28,351 bases of DNA from JAWODU01 sp046483125 (GTDB taxonomy: Bacteria; Verrucomicrobiota; Kiritimatiellia; UBA8416; JAWODU01): the NCBI GenBank assembly GCA_046483125.1, contig JAWODU010000025.1, positions 1 to 28,351 of the forward strand. Direction: 5' to 3'. The notes below the pieces were generated by a model. That model was not told where the DNA came from and did no database searches. It worked only from the letters and a program-made list of their open reading frames with translations. Numbering within the stretch: position 1 is the stretch's first letter; the number at the start of each line of letters is the position of its first letter. Positions 6,769 to 15,025 of the stretch are shown in pieces. Both the position numbers and the translations under genes were made by a program.

Positions 6769-8037
6769 TCAAGAAAATTTGTTTTTCGCCGTCACCTGTT
6801 CGTCCCGTGCTCGAACGTTTATGGCCGTTTTTTCGGCGGGACACACGGTCTGGCACAGGCCGCAGCCGCGGCATATATCCGATTCCACCTCCGGGCAGTT
6901 CACGCCTTCGTGCCTGATATCGCTGATCGCTCCGTAAGGGCAGTATTCACTGCAGACCATGCAGTACTGATGCTCGTTCCAGGCCAGGCACTGCAACCTG
7001 GTGACCTCGGCTGTACCGATCGATACGCAGCGTTTCTCCTCCAGGCTCAGACGTTCGATGGCTCCCGTGGGACAGACCTTGGTGCATTCACTACACCACT
7101 CCGCGCAGTAACCCGGGCCTATGGCAATGACGGGAGTAAGCAGACCGCCGAGGCCGCTTTCCGCGAAATCATGCCGGATAATGTTTTCCGGACACGCCCC
7201 CACGCAGTTTCCGCACCGCGCGCACAATGCCGTAAAGCGGTTTTCATCTACCGCTCCCGGCGGTCTTATAACCCGCCGGCTTCCCGGCAGTTTACCCATT
7301 AGGATTCCCAGCACACCTCCAGCCGCGGCGCCGAGAAAAATCCTTCTGTCCATACCGGGCGCTTTCGAAGCCCGGTTCTTTCCCGGATTCTTCAAGGCCT
7401 TGAACGCGCGCCCCAGCAGTTCCTGCATCGCTCCCAGAGGGCAGATTCTGAAACACCAGGCGTTGGGTCTCCACAGGCTCAGAAGCAGAATTGCCGCAAA
7501 CAACCCCCCGGAGGCGAAGACCGCCGCCGTAAAGGGCTCCCGCCAGGCGTTGATGAACCCGTTGAAAATCACCAGGGGATCGAGCTGCAGAAAAAGAGGA
7601 TATCCGGCAATCGCCCCGCCGAGCGCGATCAGCAACAGCCATCTCCCCAGGCGCGGCCAGGAATAGCATTTTGCTTTCGAGCGTTGGCGGGGCAGTCCGG
7701 CCAATTCCGCAGCCAGGCCCATGGGGCATATATTTCTGCAGAACCATCGGCCCCGGAAAAGCGACATGATCAGTACAGGAACGGCCGCAAGCGCAAGCGG
7801 GCTCAGCGAACGCGTACCCATTGACGAAGAGACCGCGAGAAACGGGCTCATCGCGGGTAACAGCACGGGAAGAAAACCCATGGGCATGCCGATAATGCGT
7901 GAAACAAGCGGATTCTCCGACACAGACGATTCTGAAAGCGCTTCCACAAGATCGGGGACAATATCCAGCGAGAAAATTACAGCCAGTAAGGCTGTAAATA
8001 TCCTTATTATCGTCCTGGTGATGCTCGCGCGTGACAT
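6769..8037 (-). CDS. Membrane polyferredoxin, NapH/NosR-like 4Fe-4S protein
   Basis: A 422-residue inner-membrane iron-sulfur protein. The first half has about five to six membrane segments and two CxxxCP boxes of the NapH type, CRNICPMG and CFRICPLG, on the cytoplasmic side. A central DRRIFLGAAAGGVLGILMG segment looks like a signal-anchor with an Arg pair. The C-terminal half has four cysteine clusters: CARCGNCVGACP, CAEWCSECTKVCP, CMVCSEYCP and CRGCGLCQTVCP. Such proteins pass electrons between quinols and soluble or periplasmic redox partners. It follows the DUF362 gene by 17 bases, a recurrent pairing of uncertain function. Its place inside the fatty-acid cluster is unusual, since no reductase using it is visible. 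Confidence 0.82.
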   Translation of the reverse strand: MSRASITRTIIRIFTALLAVIFSLDIVPDLVEALSESSVSENPLVSRIIGMPMGFLPVLLPAMSPFLAVSSSMGTRSLSPLALAAVPVLIMSLFRGRWFCRNICPMGLAAELAGLPRQRSKAKCYSWPRLGRWLLLIALGGAIAGYPLFLQLDPLVIFNGFINAWREPFTAAVFASGGLFAAILLLSLWRPNAWCFRICPLGAMQELLGRAFKALKNPGKNRASKAPGMDRRIFLGAAAGGVLGILMGKLPGSRRVIRPPGAVDENRFTALCARCGNCVGACPENIIRHDFAESGLGGLLTPVIAIGPGYCAEWCSECTKVCPTGAIERLSLEEKRCVSIGTAEVTRLQCLAWNEHQYCMVCSEYCPYGAISDIRHEGVNCPEVESDICRGCGLCQTVCPAEKTAINVRARDEQVTAKNKFS

Positions 8038-8054
8038 GAGATGCTCGTGAGGAT

Positions 8055-8948
8055 TCAGGCCTTTAATTCAACGACTTTGACCTTGTCGAGGTCGCCGCAC
8101 CCGATGCCGTCTTCGTGCGCCATTTTTATATGAAGCACGTCAAACGGCTTTTTGCCGAAAAGGGTGGCTGAAAAAGCGTCGACGGCTACCGGATCGGTTC
8201 CCAGGATAATGCGGTTGGGATAAGACAGTTTTCCCGGTCCCCTGGGGCCGCCGGTAACCATTATGCGCGTAGCGTCCATAATGATCAGAGTCGGTTTAAT
8301 CAGAGTGCTGAGATCCGCTATACAGCGGTGCAGGTTGTTTCTGTGCAGGTAGCCCCTGTTCTTTACGGATCCCATCCAGTTTTTCATGGAAAGAGTCAGT
8401 GTCGCACCGCTGTGGGTCTTGGCCACCGGCATATTAATCAGACAGCCTGTATCCAGAACATCCGGGACGACTTCCGCTTCCTTGAAATTCCTGCCCCGCG
8501 GAATCCGGGTCTTCCGGAAATGGCCGCCCTTCCTGGGGCAGTACATCCGGCCGCCCGCGTCCGTTGCGGCTTTTTCAATGCCGCTTATATCAAACGCTTT
8601 TTCAGGCCTTGAACAGGGGTTTTCCGGTATCACCACCTCGGACGCCCCCGCCTTTCGACACGCCGCTACGCATTCTCCGACAAGCGCCGGATCCGTATTT
8701 CCGCCCTCCTCGGGCCGGCTGACCCACGCGGCGTTCGGCTTCACGGTTGCTTTTTGGCCCTTTTTGACAAAGGCGCCCCATCCGCCCATTTCGGCGATGG
8801 CCGTTTCAAGCATTTTCTTAACGTCGGTGCCTTCCGCCACGTAAAGAACCGTTCCGTCCTCAGCGGCTGTGAGTCTGCGGGGCAGAAGCGAACCCGCGGC
8901 GGTAACGGCGGCGGCTGTTTTAATAAAGTTTCTTCTACTGATTTTCAT
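8055..8948 (-). CDS. DUF362 protein with twin-arginine signal
   Basis: With the ATG at 8946-8948 the protein has 297 residues and starts MKISRRNFIKTAAAV, a textbook Tat signal (S-R-R-x-F-x-K) ending near LTAAEDG. An ATG at 8963 would only add five residues before the signal. The rest matches the DUF362 family: PNAAWVSRPEEGGNTDPALV, INMPVAKTHSGATLTLSMKN, and a final DPVAVDAFSATLFG. The family is linked to iron-sulfur chemistry, but no biochemical role is established. Tat export implies folding, and perhaps cofactor loading, in the cytoplasm. It is 17 bases upstream of the polyferredoxin gene, a likely electron partner. No strong ribosome site is visible. Confidence 0.8.
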   Translation of the reverse strand: MKISRRNFIKTAAAVTAAGSLLPRRLTAAEDGTVLYVAEGTDVKKMLETAIAEMGGWGAFVKKGQKATVKPNAAWVSRPEEGGNTDPALVGECVAACRKAGASEVVIPENPCSRPEKAFDISGIEKAATDAGGRMYCPRKGGHFRKTRIPRGRNFKEAEVVPDVLDTGCLINMPVAKTHSGATLTLSMKNWMGSVKNRGYLHRNNLHRCIADLSTLIKPTLIIMDATRIMVTGGPRGPGKLSYPNRIILGTDPVAVDAFSATLFGKKPFDVLHIKMAHEDGIGCGDLDKVKVVELKA

Positions 8949-8984
8949 GGTGTCATAACGCATTATGTCTCATGTTTTTGAATT

Positions 8985-10226
8985 TTACACGGATCTGAGG
9001 GCAATGCAAGCATTATGTCCGCCGAATCCCAGCGAATTGTTAAGGCAGAAGTTGACCTTTTTTTCCCGCGCCGCGTTCGCGGTGTAATCGAGGCCGCATT
9101 CGGGGTCCGGGGTTTCATAGTTGATTGTGGGCGGAACCACGCCGTCTCGAATTGCCAGCGAACAGGCCGCGGTTTCAACGGCCGCCGCGGCGCCAAGAAG
9201 ATGACCGGTCATGGACTTCGTTGAGCTGATTGTCACGCTCCGGGCACGTTCCTCGCCGAGCGCGGTTTTTATAGCCGCCGTTTCCATCTTGTCATTAAGC
9301 TGGGTGCTGGTTCCGTGAGCGTTGATATAATCGACATCCTCCGGCCCCGCCCCGGCCTGCTTCATGGCCAGCTCCATGGACTGCGCCGCACCGGCCCCGT
9401 CCTCGCACGGCGCCGTCATGTGAAAAGCGTCACAGGTGACGCCGAAACCGGCCACCTCGCAGTATATACGGGCGTTACGGGCCCTGGCGTGCTCCATTTC
9501 TTCGAGAATAATGATGCCCGCTCCCTCGGCTATCACAAAACCGTCGCGTCCCGCGTCAAACGGACGGCTGGCTTTCGCCGGTTCGTCGTTCCGGGTACTG
9601 AGCGCGCGCATGGCGCAGAAACCGGCAACGCCCAGTTCGCACACGGGGGCTTCGGCGCCGCCGGTTATGACCATATCCGCTTCCTCATTCCTTATCAGTC
9701 TTGTCGAATCGACTATGGCGTGTGCCGCCGAAGCGCACGCCGAAACGGTTGAATAGTTCGGTCCGCGGCATCCGTAGCGTATGGCGATAAGACCCCCCGC
9801 CATATTGGAAATCATTTCAGGTATCATGAAAGGAGAGCAACGGCCCGGACCTTTCTGCACCAGAATAGTGTGCTGCTGCTCAAGCGTCGTCAGGCCCCCT
9901 ATGCCCGACCCCACCACAACTCCGACTCTTTCGGGAGCCTCCCGTTCCAGTTCTACTCCCGAATCTTCAATGGCCGAACGGGCCGCGCCTATGGCGTACT
10001 GGCTGAAGCTGTCCATCCTGCGCAGTTCTTTCCTGGGCAGAAACTCCAGCGGATCGAATCCCGCGACTTCTCCCGCTATCCTGCTTTCAACGCGGGACGA
10101 ATCGAATTTACTTATAGCGCGGATGCCCGAGGTGCCGGAGCGCAGGCCTCCCCAGAAATCCTCCAGCTTACAGCCGAGAGGAGATACTACCCCCAGTCCT
10201 GTTATTACTGCTCTTCGCACGTTCAA
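8985..10226 (-). CDS. fabF: Beta-ketoacyl-ACP synthase II
   Basis: A 413-residue condensing enzyme that extends acyl-ACP with malonyl-ACP. The catalytic triad is intact: Cys164 in VSACASAAHA, the first His in NAHGTSTQLND (about 304) and the second in TGHLLGAAAAVE (about 341). The C-terminus NSLGFGGHNACI is typical of FabF. The start is uncertain. The reading frame opens with TTG at 10226, and a GTG two codons later gives MRRAVITGLG, closer to other FabF proteins. Neither has a clear Shine-Dalgarno sequence. A terminator-like hairpin lies just upstream (10250-10285), so expression probably depends on read-through from acpP. Confidence 0.95.
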   Translation of the reverse strand: MNVRRAVITGLGVVSPLGCKLEDFWGGLRSGTSGIRAISKFDSSRVESRIAGEVAGFDPLEFLPRKELRRMDSFSQYAIGAARSAIEDSGVELEREAPERVGVVVGSGIGGLTTLEQQHTILVQKGPGRCSPFMIPEMISNMAGGLIAIRYGCRGPNYSTVSACASAAHAIVDSTRLIRNEEADMVITGGAEAPVCELGVAGFCAMRALSTRNDEPAKASRPFDAGRDGFVIAEGAGIIILEEMEHARARNARIYCEVAGFGVTCDAFHMTAPCEDGAGAAQSMELAMKQAGAGPEDVDYINAHGTSTQLNDKMETAAIKTALGEERARSVTISSTKSMTGHLLGAAAAVETAACSLAIRDGVVPPTINYETPDPECGLDYTANAAREKKVNFCLNNSLGFGGHNACIALRSV

Positions 10227-10249
10227 GAATAAGGGCCCGTTTCCGGAAT

Positions 10250-10285
10250 AAAAAGACCGAGGAGAGGCGGAGCTTCTCCCCGGTC
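10250..10285 (-). terminator. Terminator-like hairpin between acpP and fabF
   Basis: On the minus strand an 11-bp stem (10275-10285 with 10255-10265, one G-U pair) closes a 9-base loop and is followed by five U residues (10250-10254). It sits 20 bases after the acpP stop. This is a regular intrinsic terminator in form. As the operon continues into fabF, partial termination would keep acpP mRNA above fabF mRNA. Confidence 0.75.
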
Positions 10286-10305
10286 ATCCCATTCACCGCG
10301 CTCTG

Positions 10306-10545
10306 CTAAGCGCTGAACCCCTTCTCCTTCAGATAATTGATTACGGCACCGACTGTGGTAAGCTTCTCAGCGTCTTCATCAGGTATTTCGGCGCCGAATT
10401 CTTCTTCAAAGGCCATTACGAGTTCCACGGTATCCAGGGAATCGGCTCCAAGGTCTTCTATAAAAGAAGCTTCCGGCTTAACCTGGTCCGCGTTCACCCC
10501 CAGCTGTTCCACTATGATTTCCTTTACTTTATCTTCAAGGGCCAT
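10306..10545 (-). CDS. acpP: Acyl carrier protein
   Basis: A 79-residue acidic protein with the canonical phosphopantetheine site DLGADSLDTVELVM, Ser36 being the attachment residue. It carries growing acyl chains between FabD, FabH, FabG and FabF, all encoded beside it. The start ATG has an excellent ribosome site (AGGAAAGGAG). It lies 15 bases downstream of fabG, and its stop is followed by the hairpin at 10250-10285. Size and composition are standard. Confidence 0.97.
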   Translation of the reverse strand: MALEDKVKEIIVEQLGVNADQVKPEASFIEDLGADSLDTVELVMAFEEEFGAEIPDEDAEKLTTVGAVINYLKEKGFSA

Positions 10546-10560
10546 CTCAGTTCTCCTTTC

Positions 10561-11304
10561 CTACATTACCATACCGCCGCTCACCGTCAAAACCTGGCCC
10601 GTTATATAAGAAGCGCTGTCACTTGCCAGGAAAAGCACCGCTTTGGCCACGTCCTCCGGTTTGCCGAATTGTTTCAACGGGATCCCGGACAGCATTTTCT
10701 CCTGCACGTCCTCTGCCAGAGATTCCGTCATTGTTGTCTGTATAAACCCGGGAGCAACAGCATTGGCCCGGATATTCCTGGAAGCCAGTTCCCTGGCCGT
10801 CGACTTGGTCAACGCTATTACACCTGCCTTTGAGGCGGCATAATTGCACTGTCCCGCGTTGCCGATCAAGCCAATAATTGAGGCTATATTGACCACGGAC
10901 CCGCTCTTCTGTTTCATCATCGGCCTCGTAACGGCCCTGGTGAAAAGAAACGCCCCTTTGAGATTCACTGAAATCACGGCATCCCAGTCCTCTTCGCTCA
11001 TGCGGGCCAGGAACGTATCGCGTGTTATTCCCGCGTTATTTACCAGTATATCTATACGGCCCGTTTCCTTGAGTATGGATGAAACGGCCTTGTTCACGGC
11101 TTCGCCGTCCGACACGTCGGCTTCCCGGCAGAAAGCCTTTCTTCCGTTGGCCTCCACAAGAGAGACCGTATCCCTGAGCCATTCTTCCTTTAGATCACAA
11201 AGCGCAATATCCGCGCCTTCACCGGACAGCGCCGCGGCAATTGCCTGTCCTATTCCCCGCGCGGCGCCGGTTACCAAAGCTGTCTTTCCCGCAAGCGAAT
11301 CCAT
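10561..11304 (-). CDS. fabG: 3-oxoacyl-ACP reductase
   Basis: A 247-residue short-chain dehydrogenase that reduces 3-oxoacyl-ACP with NADPH. It shows the nucleotide loop TGAARGIG (residues 12-19), the NNAG motif (VNNAGITRDTFLARM, with the RD characteristic of FabG), the catalytic Ser in VNIASIIGLIGN and YAASK with the catalytic Tyr and Lys. The end TGQVLTVSGGMVM is the FabG C-terminus. The gene starts 2 bases after the fabD stop, so translation is coupled. Confidence 0.96.
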   Translation of the reverse strand: MDSLAGKTALVTGAARGIGQAIAAALSGEGADIALCDLKEEWLRDTVSLVEANGRKAFCREADVSDGEAVNKAVSSILKETGRIDILVNNAGITRDTFLARMSEEDWDAVISVNLKGAFLFTRAVTRPMMKQKSGSVVNIASIIGLIGNAGQCNYAASKAGVIALTKSTARELASRNIRANAVAPGFIQTTMTESLAEDVQEKMLSGIPLKQFGKPEDVAKAVLFLASDSASYITGQVLTVSGGMVM

Positions 11305-11306
11305 AA

Positions 11307-12302
11307 TTATCCGCCTTTCGTGCCTTCCTTTTCAGTTTGCCCCGGAGAAAGTTCCCCGACAGCCGACCGCAGTGTCTTCAAATCCTGAATGTTATAGAGT
11401 AAAGCGTTTCTGTCAATCCGTCTTATCAGACCGGTAAGAACTTTTCCGGGCCCGCACTCGAGATATCCGGCCGTGCCGGCGCGCCTGAACCACTCCACGC
11501 ATGATACCCAGTCAATGGAATTTGAGACCTGTTTGACCATATTGGCGCGTATTTCATCCGGGGACCCGTGGGGCCGGCCCGTAACATTGGCTACGACGGG
11601 TACCTCGGGAGAGCGTATGTCGACGTTTTTTATTGTTTCGGCCAGCGCCTCCGCCGCCTCCGCCATCAGGGAGGAATGATAAGCCCCCGCCACCTTGAGC
11701 CGGATGGCCCGTTTTGCTCCGGCCGCCTGCGCCAGTTTTTCGGCTTTTTCTATTCCCCGGACTTTCCCGGACAGAACGGTCTGCTGTGGAGAATTGAAAT
11801 TGGCCGTTTCAACTCCCGCTTCCGCGGCAATCTCCCTGTTCTTCCCGGAGGAAAGACCGATTACGCTGAGCATCGCGCCCTCGGTCTTGAAGCACGCTTC
11901 TTCCATGAAACGCCCTCTGGCTTCAAGCACTTTCACCGTATCTTCAAAGGACAACGCGCCGGCGGCGTACAGAGCCGTCCATTCTCCAAGGCTCAGACCC
12001 GCCGTTCCCGTGAACTCGAATCCCGGCATTTCAACCAACAGCGCGCGCCAGCATGCCGCGCTTACTATGAACACCGCCGGCTGGCAGACGCTGGATTTTT
12101 TCAGTTCCTCTTCCGGACCCTTAAAACAGATTCCGGCAATATCATACCCGAGCGCTTCATTGCCCCGTTCGAAAACCTCCCTGCACTCGCGGTATTCACC
12201 GGCGAGGTCCGCGCCCATTCCGGCGAACTGCGCCCCCTGCCCCGCAAACACCACCGCTCTTTTAGCTTTATCTGATCCCGTTGATCCTGTTGATCCTGTC
12301 AA
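11307..12302 (-). CDS. fabD: Malonyl-CoA:ACP transacylase, N-terminus encoded by a repeat
   Basis: FabD moves malonyl from CoA to ACP. It has the opening AVVFAGQGAQFAGMG, the nucleophile Ser in GLSLGEW, the acyl-binding Arg region and the His in VAGAYHSSLM. The likely start is TTG at 12300-12302, five bases after GGGAGGAG, giving 331 residues. In-frame GTG codons at 12329 and 12326 overlap fabH and have no such site. The first codons, TGSTGSTGSD, come from a dispersed DNA repeat (12272-12305) and extend the protein by about ten residues compared with usual FabD starts, which begin just before AVVFAGQG. The gene is in the operon between fabH and fabG. Confidence 0.94.
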   Translation of the reverse strand: MTGSTGSTGSDKAKRAVVFAGQGAQFAGMGADLAGEYRECREVFERGNEALGYDIAGICFKGPEEELKKSSVCQPAVFIVSAACWRALLVEMPGFEFTGTAGLSLGEWTALYAAGALSFEDTVKVLEARGRFMEEACFKTEGAMLSVIGLSSGKNREIAAEAGVETANFNSPQQTVLSGKVRGIEKAEKLAQAAGAKRAIRLKVAGAYHSSLMAEAAEALAETIKNVDIRSPEVPVVANVTGRPHGSPDEIRANMVKQVSNSIDWVSCVEWFRRAGTAGYLECGPGKVLTGLIRRIDRNALLYNIQDLKTLRSAVGELSPGQTEKEGTKGG

Positions 12303-12305
12303 AAA
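12272..12305. repeat. Copy of a GATCCTGTTGATCCTGTC-type dispersed repeat inside fabD
   Basis: The plus strand carries three tandem 9-base units (GATCCCGTT, GATCCTGTT, GATCCTGTC) followed by AAAAA. Words of this kind (tandem GATCCTGTTAATCCTGTC) are, from general knowledge, frequent between genes in many environmental bacteria. Here the unit lies across the fabD start and encodes Gly-Ser-Thr repeats. A degenerate relative is at 5804-5838. Confidence 0.7.
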
Positions 12306-12322
12306 TTCTCCTCCCGTTCTCT

Positions 12323-13327
12323 TCACCACTCCATTACCATCGCGCCCCAGGTAAAGCCGCCGCCGAAAACTATGAACAAAATTTTCTGTCCTGCCCGTAT
12401 CCTGCCCGCGCGCACGGCCTCATCCAGGGCTACGGGGACAGAAGCCGCGGACATATTGCCCACTCTGTCGAGGTTCACGTAAAATTTCTCAAGCGATCCG
12501 CCCAGCCTGTTGGCAATGGCGCGTATAATACGCATGTTCGCCTGGTGCGGTATGACCCAGTCTATGTCCTCGATGGTCATACCCGCCTTTTCCAGAACGT
12601 TCAGTCCCGCCTCGCACATGCACCGCACGGCGTGTTTGAAGACCTCGTTGCCGGTCATCTTCATGTAGTGCATTCGTTTCCGCATGGTCGCCTCCGTTAC
12701 CGGATTCCGACTGCCGCCGCCCGGCAGTTTGAGAAGATCGGCGAGACCTCCGTCCGAGCCCATTGAACTGGCTATGATTCCCCTGGTGTTGTCTTCGGCG
12801 CGCAGGACCACAGCCCCGGCTCCGTCACCGAAAAGGACGCACGTCGCCCTGTCTTCCCAGTCGGTAACACAGCTCAGTTTTTCCGCCCCGATTACAAGGG
12901 CGTTACGGACGCTTCCGCCTGATATCAGGTGTCTCGCCGTTTCCAGCCCGTAAAGGAAACCCGAACACGCCGCGGAAAGATCGAAACAGAAAGCGTTTGG
13001 AGCCTTGATCATGTCCTGTACAAAACACGCCGTGCACGGGAAAAACATGTCGGGTGTGATCGTACCCACAGTAATAAGATCAAGTTCATCCGCGGCCATA
13101 CCGGCGCTTTCAAGAGCGCGCAGGGCGGCCGCGGAGGCCATGCCGGAGGTTGCCTCCTCGTCACGCGCAAGGTGCCTGGCGCTTATGCCCGTACGCGTCC
13201 TGATCCATTCATCCGAAGTATCGACCATCTTTTCGAGATCGCTGTTTGTCAGAACGCGTTCAGGCAGATAAGAACCCGTGCCCGCGATACGGACGCCCTT
13301 GCCGCCTGTTTTTCCCGATCCGCTCAT
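12323..13327 (-). CDS. fabH: Beta-ketoacyl-ACP synthase III
   Basis: A 334-residue KAS III that starts each fatty-acid chain by condensing acetyl-CoA with malonyl-ACP. The triad is present: Cys121 in LSAACSGFLYG, His in WVIPHQANMRII (about 255) and Asn in VGNMSAASVP (about 285). The N-terminal GTGSYLPERVLTN and the end IVFGGGFTWGA are typical. The ATG overlaps the plsX stop as ATGA. A nine-residue Gly/Lys/Ser-rich head precedes the usual VRIAGTG start. Confidence 0.97.
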   Translation of the reverse strand: MSGSGKTGGKGVRIAGTGSYLPERVLTNSDLEKMVDTSDEWIRTRTGISARHLARDEEATSGMASAAALRALESAGMAADELDLITVGTITPDMFFPCTACFVQDMIKAPNAFCFDLSAACSGFLYGLETARHLISGGSVRNALVIGAEKLSCVTDWEDRATCVLFGDGAGAVVLRAEDNTRGIIASSMGSDGGLADLLKLPGGGSRNPVTEATMRKRMHYMKMTGNEVFKHAVRCMCEAGLNVLEKAGMTIEDIDWVIPHQANMRIIRAIANRLGGSLEKFYVNLDRVGNMSAASVPVALDEAVRAGRIRAGQKILFIVFGGGFTWGAMVMEW

Positions 13328-14331
13328 TTCGCCACTCCCACCCTGTTGAGTTCCCGCCCGATTACTTCGTTCAGCCGCTGGTCCACGGCTTCACACGCGA
13401 CCCTTATAGCGTGATAGATCGCGAGGGAAGACGAAGTGCCGTGCGTGATAATGGCAACACCGTTCACACCCAGAAGAGGCGCCCCTCCGTACATTTCCGG
13501 ATCTATACGGCGCTTCATGGCCCTCAAGGCGGCCCTCAGCAGAATTGTTCCGAACATGCGGACCGGTGACTTTCTGAATTCGTATTTCATCCATTGGCCT
13601 ATCGCCCGGGCCGTGCTTTCCGTTGTCTTAAGCACAATATTGCCTACAAACCCGTCACAGACTACCACGTCGGTCTCTCCCGCGAACAGGTCATTTCCCT
13701 CCACGTTGCCGCGGAAATTCAGATCGAGACGGTCAAGAAGACGGTAAGCTTCACGGGTGATTTCGTTCCCCTTGCTCTCTTCGCCGCCGATATTCAGAAG
13801 ACCGACCACCGGCTTCGGCCGGCCGAGTATTACGCGCGCGTAGACGCTTCCCATAACTGCGAACTGCGCGAGGAGCCCGGCACTGCAATCCGGGTTTGCC
13901 CCCGCGTCTATCAATACGCACGGACCGGCAAGCGTGGGCATAATCGCCGCTATGGCCGGCCGTTCCACTCCGGCCATTGCCCGGAGTTTGAGCTTGGCCG
14001 CCACGACAACCGCGCCGGTGTTGCCGGCGGAAACCACCGCGTCGGCTTCGCCCTTCTTGATCATGTCCACGGCCCGTCCTATGGAGGAATCCTTCTTTCT
14101 CCTTATGGCCGAGGCCGGGGCTTCCGCCATGCCGATGCTTTCCGAAGCGTGCTTCACCTGCACCTTATCCGGAACACGGGCATGTTTTGAAAGTTCGCGG
14201 CTGACCTGCCCGGAGTCGCCAACAAGGTACACTGCCGACAGAGACGGGATTTTGCGGCCGGCCTCAACCGCGCCGGCGACAATTGCGCCGGGAGCGCGGT
14301 CACCACCCATTGCATCTATTGCTATGCGCAT
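13324..14331 (-). CDS. plsX: Phosphate acyltransferase
   Basis: A 335-residue PlsX, which makes acyl-phosphate from acyl-ACP for the PlsY/PlsC route to phosphatidic acid. The N-terminus MRIAIDAMGGDRAPG is diagnostic, and VVSAGNTGAVV, LIDAGANPDC and VCDGFVGNIVLKT are the usual conserved blocks. It starts four bases after the rpmF stop and its own stop overlaps fabH. The rpmF-plsX-fabH-fabD-fabG-acpP order is the classic bacterial lipid operon. Acyl-ACP-dependent feedback through PlsX is known in other bacteria but cannot be read here. Confidence 0.96.
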   Translation of the reverse strand: MRIAIDAMGGDRAPGAIVAGAVEAGRKIPSLSAVYLVGDSGQVSRELSKHARVPDKVQVKHASESIGMAEAPASAIRRKKDSSIGRAVDMIKKGEADAVVSAGNTGAVVVAAKLKLRAMAGVERPAIAAIMPTLAGPCVLIDAGANPDCSAGLLAQFAVMGSVYARVILGRPKPVVGLLNIGGEESKGNEITREAYRLLDRLDLNFRGNVEGNDLFAGETDVVVCDGFVGNIVLKTTESTARAIGQWMKYEFRKSPVRMFGTILLRAALRAMKRRIDPEMYGGAPLLGVNGVAIITHGTSSSLAIYHAIRVACEAVDQRLNEVIGRELNRVGVAK

Positions 14332-14335
14332 AACG

Positions 14336-14518
14336 CTACCGGGCTTCGACGGTAATCACCTGTCTGCCCCGGTAATACCCGCAAGACGGACATATTCTGT
14401 GATTGCGCCTGGGAGCGCCGCATTGCGGGCACACTCCCGAGGACACGGAGACTTTTTCCCATTCCCGCTTGCGCCGGCGTGATCGGCTCTTAGATGTCTT
14501 TCTTTTCGGTACGGCCAT
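14336..14518 (-). CDS. rpmF: 50S ribosomal protein L32
   Basis: A 60-residue basic protein starting MAVPKRKTSKSRSRRRKREW, typical of L32. It has a zinc ribbon of four cysteines, CPQC and CPSC, in the second half (about residues 30-45). Its start lies 29 bases inside the end of the DUF177 gene, so the two are translationally linked. The zinc-binding form with all four cysteines is kept. Confidence 0.95.
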   Translation of the reverse strand: MAVPKRKTSKSRSRRRKREWEKVSVSSGVCPQCGAPRRNHRICPSCGYYRGRQVITVEAR

Positions 14519-14978
14519 TATTTACCTCCAACTTGTCCAGTACAGCCAGCCGGTCATCCAGGGGCGGCTTACAGCCGCATTTTCCCACGTTCAGGTTTGT
14601 CCCGCAGTACGGGCACAAACCCCTGCATTCCGAACTGCAGACCGGATAATTCGGAAAGGCGAGGATAATAGCCTCGCGGGCATCGTCCGTCAAGTCCACC
14701 TCCTGATCGGGATCGAAAAATTCCCGAACGCATTCATAGGCATTTTCGGAGACGTCGCGCTCGAAAAATTCGTCACAGCGTACACAGCTGAGTCTCATTT
14801 TTATCCGGAGTGCGCCCTTGACTACCAGTCTTCCGGAGACTTTGGAGGCTTTCACGTCAAAGTACAGGTCCCCCTCGGGTCTGGCGTAATCATCCCCGGA
14901 CAGCCCCATCCGTTCGGAGGCAACCTGTCCCGTCAGCCTTTTGCCGAGCGGCGGCAGTTTTGCTGGAGTAATTTTCAA
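14490..14978 (-). CDS. DUF177 (YceD-like) protein
   Basis: A 162-residue protein of the DUF177 family, which regularly precedes rpmF and has been linked to 23S rRNA accumulation in plants and bacteria. Two cysteine pairs are visible, CVRC (about residue 65) and the cluster CSSECRGLCPYCGTNLNVGK CGC region (about 110-135), which suggests zinc binding. The family core GLCPYCG followed by DDRLAVLDKL is present. It overlaps rpmF by 29 bases at its 3' end and lies 47 bases downstream of coaD. Confidence 0.85.
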   Translation of the reverse strand: MKITPAKLPPLGKRLTGQVASERMGLSGDDYARPEGDLYFDVKASKVSGRLVVKGALRIKMRLSCVRCDEFFERDVSENAYECVREFFDPDQEVDLTDDAREAIILAFPNYPVCSSECRGLCPYCGTNLNVGKCGCKPPLDDRLAVLDKLEVNNGRTEKKDI

Positions 14979-15025
14979 GGTATTCCTTCGACTGTCTTCC
15001 GGAATCTGCGGGTAAAGTGTCCGCG

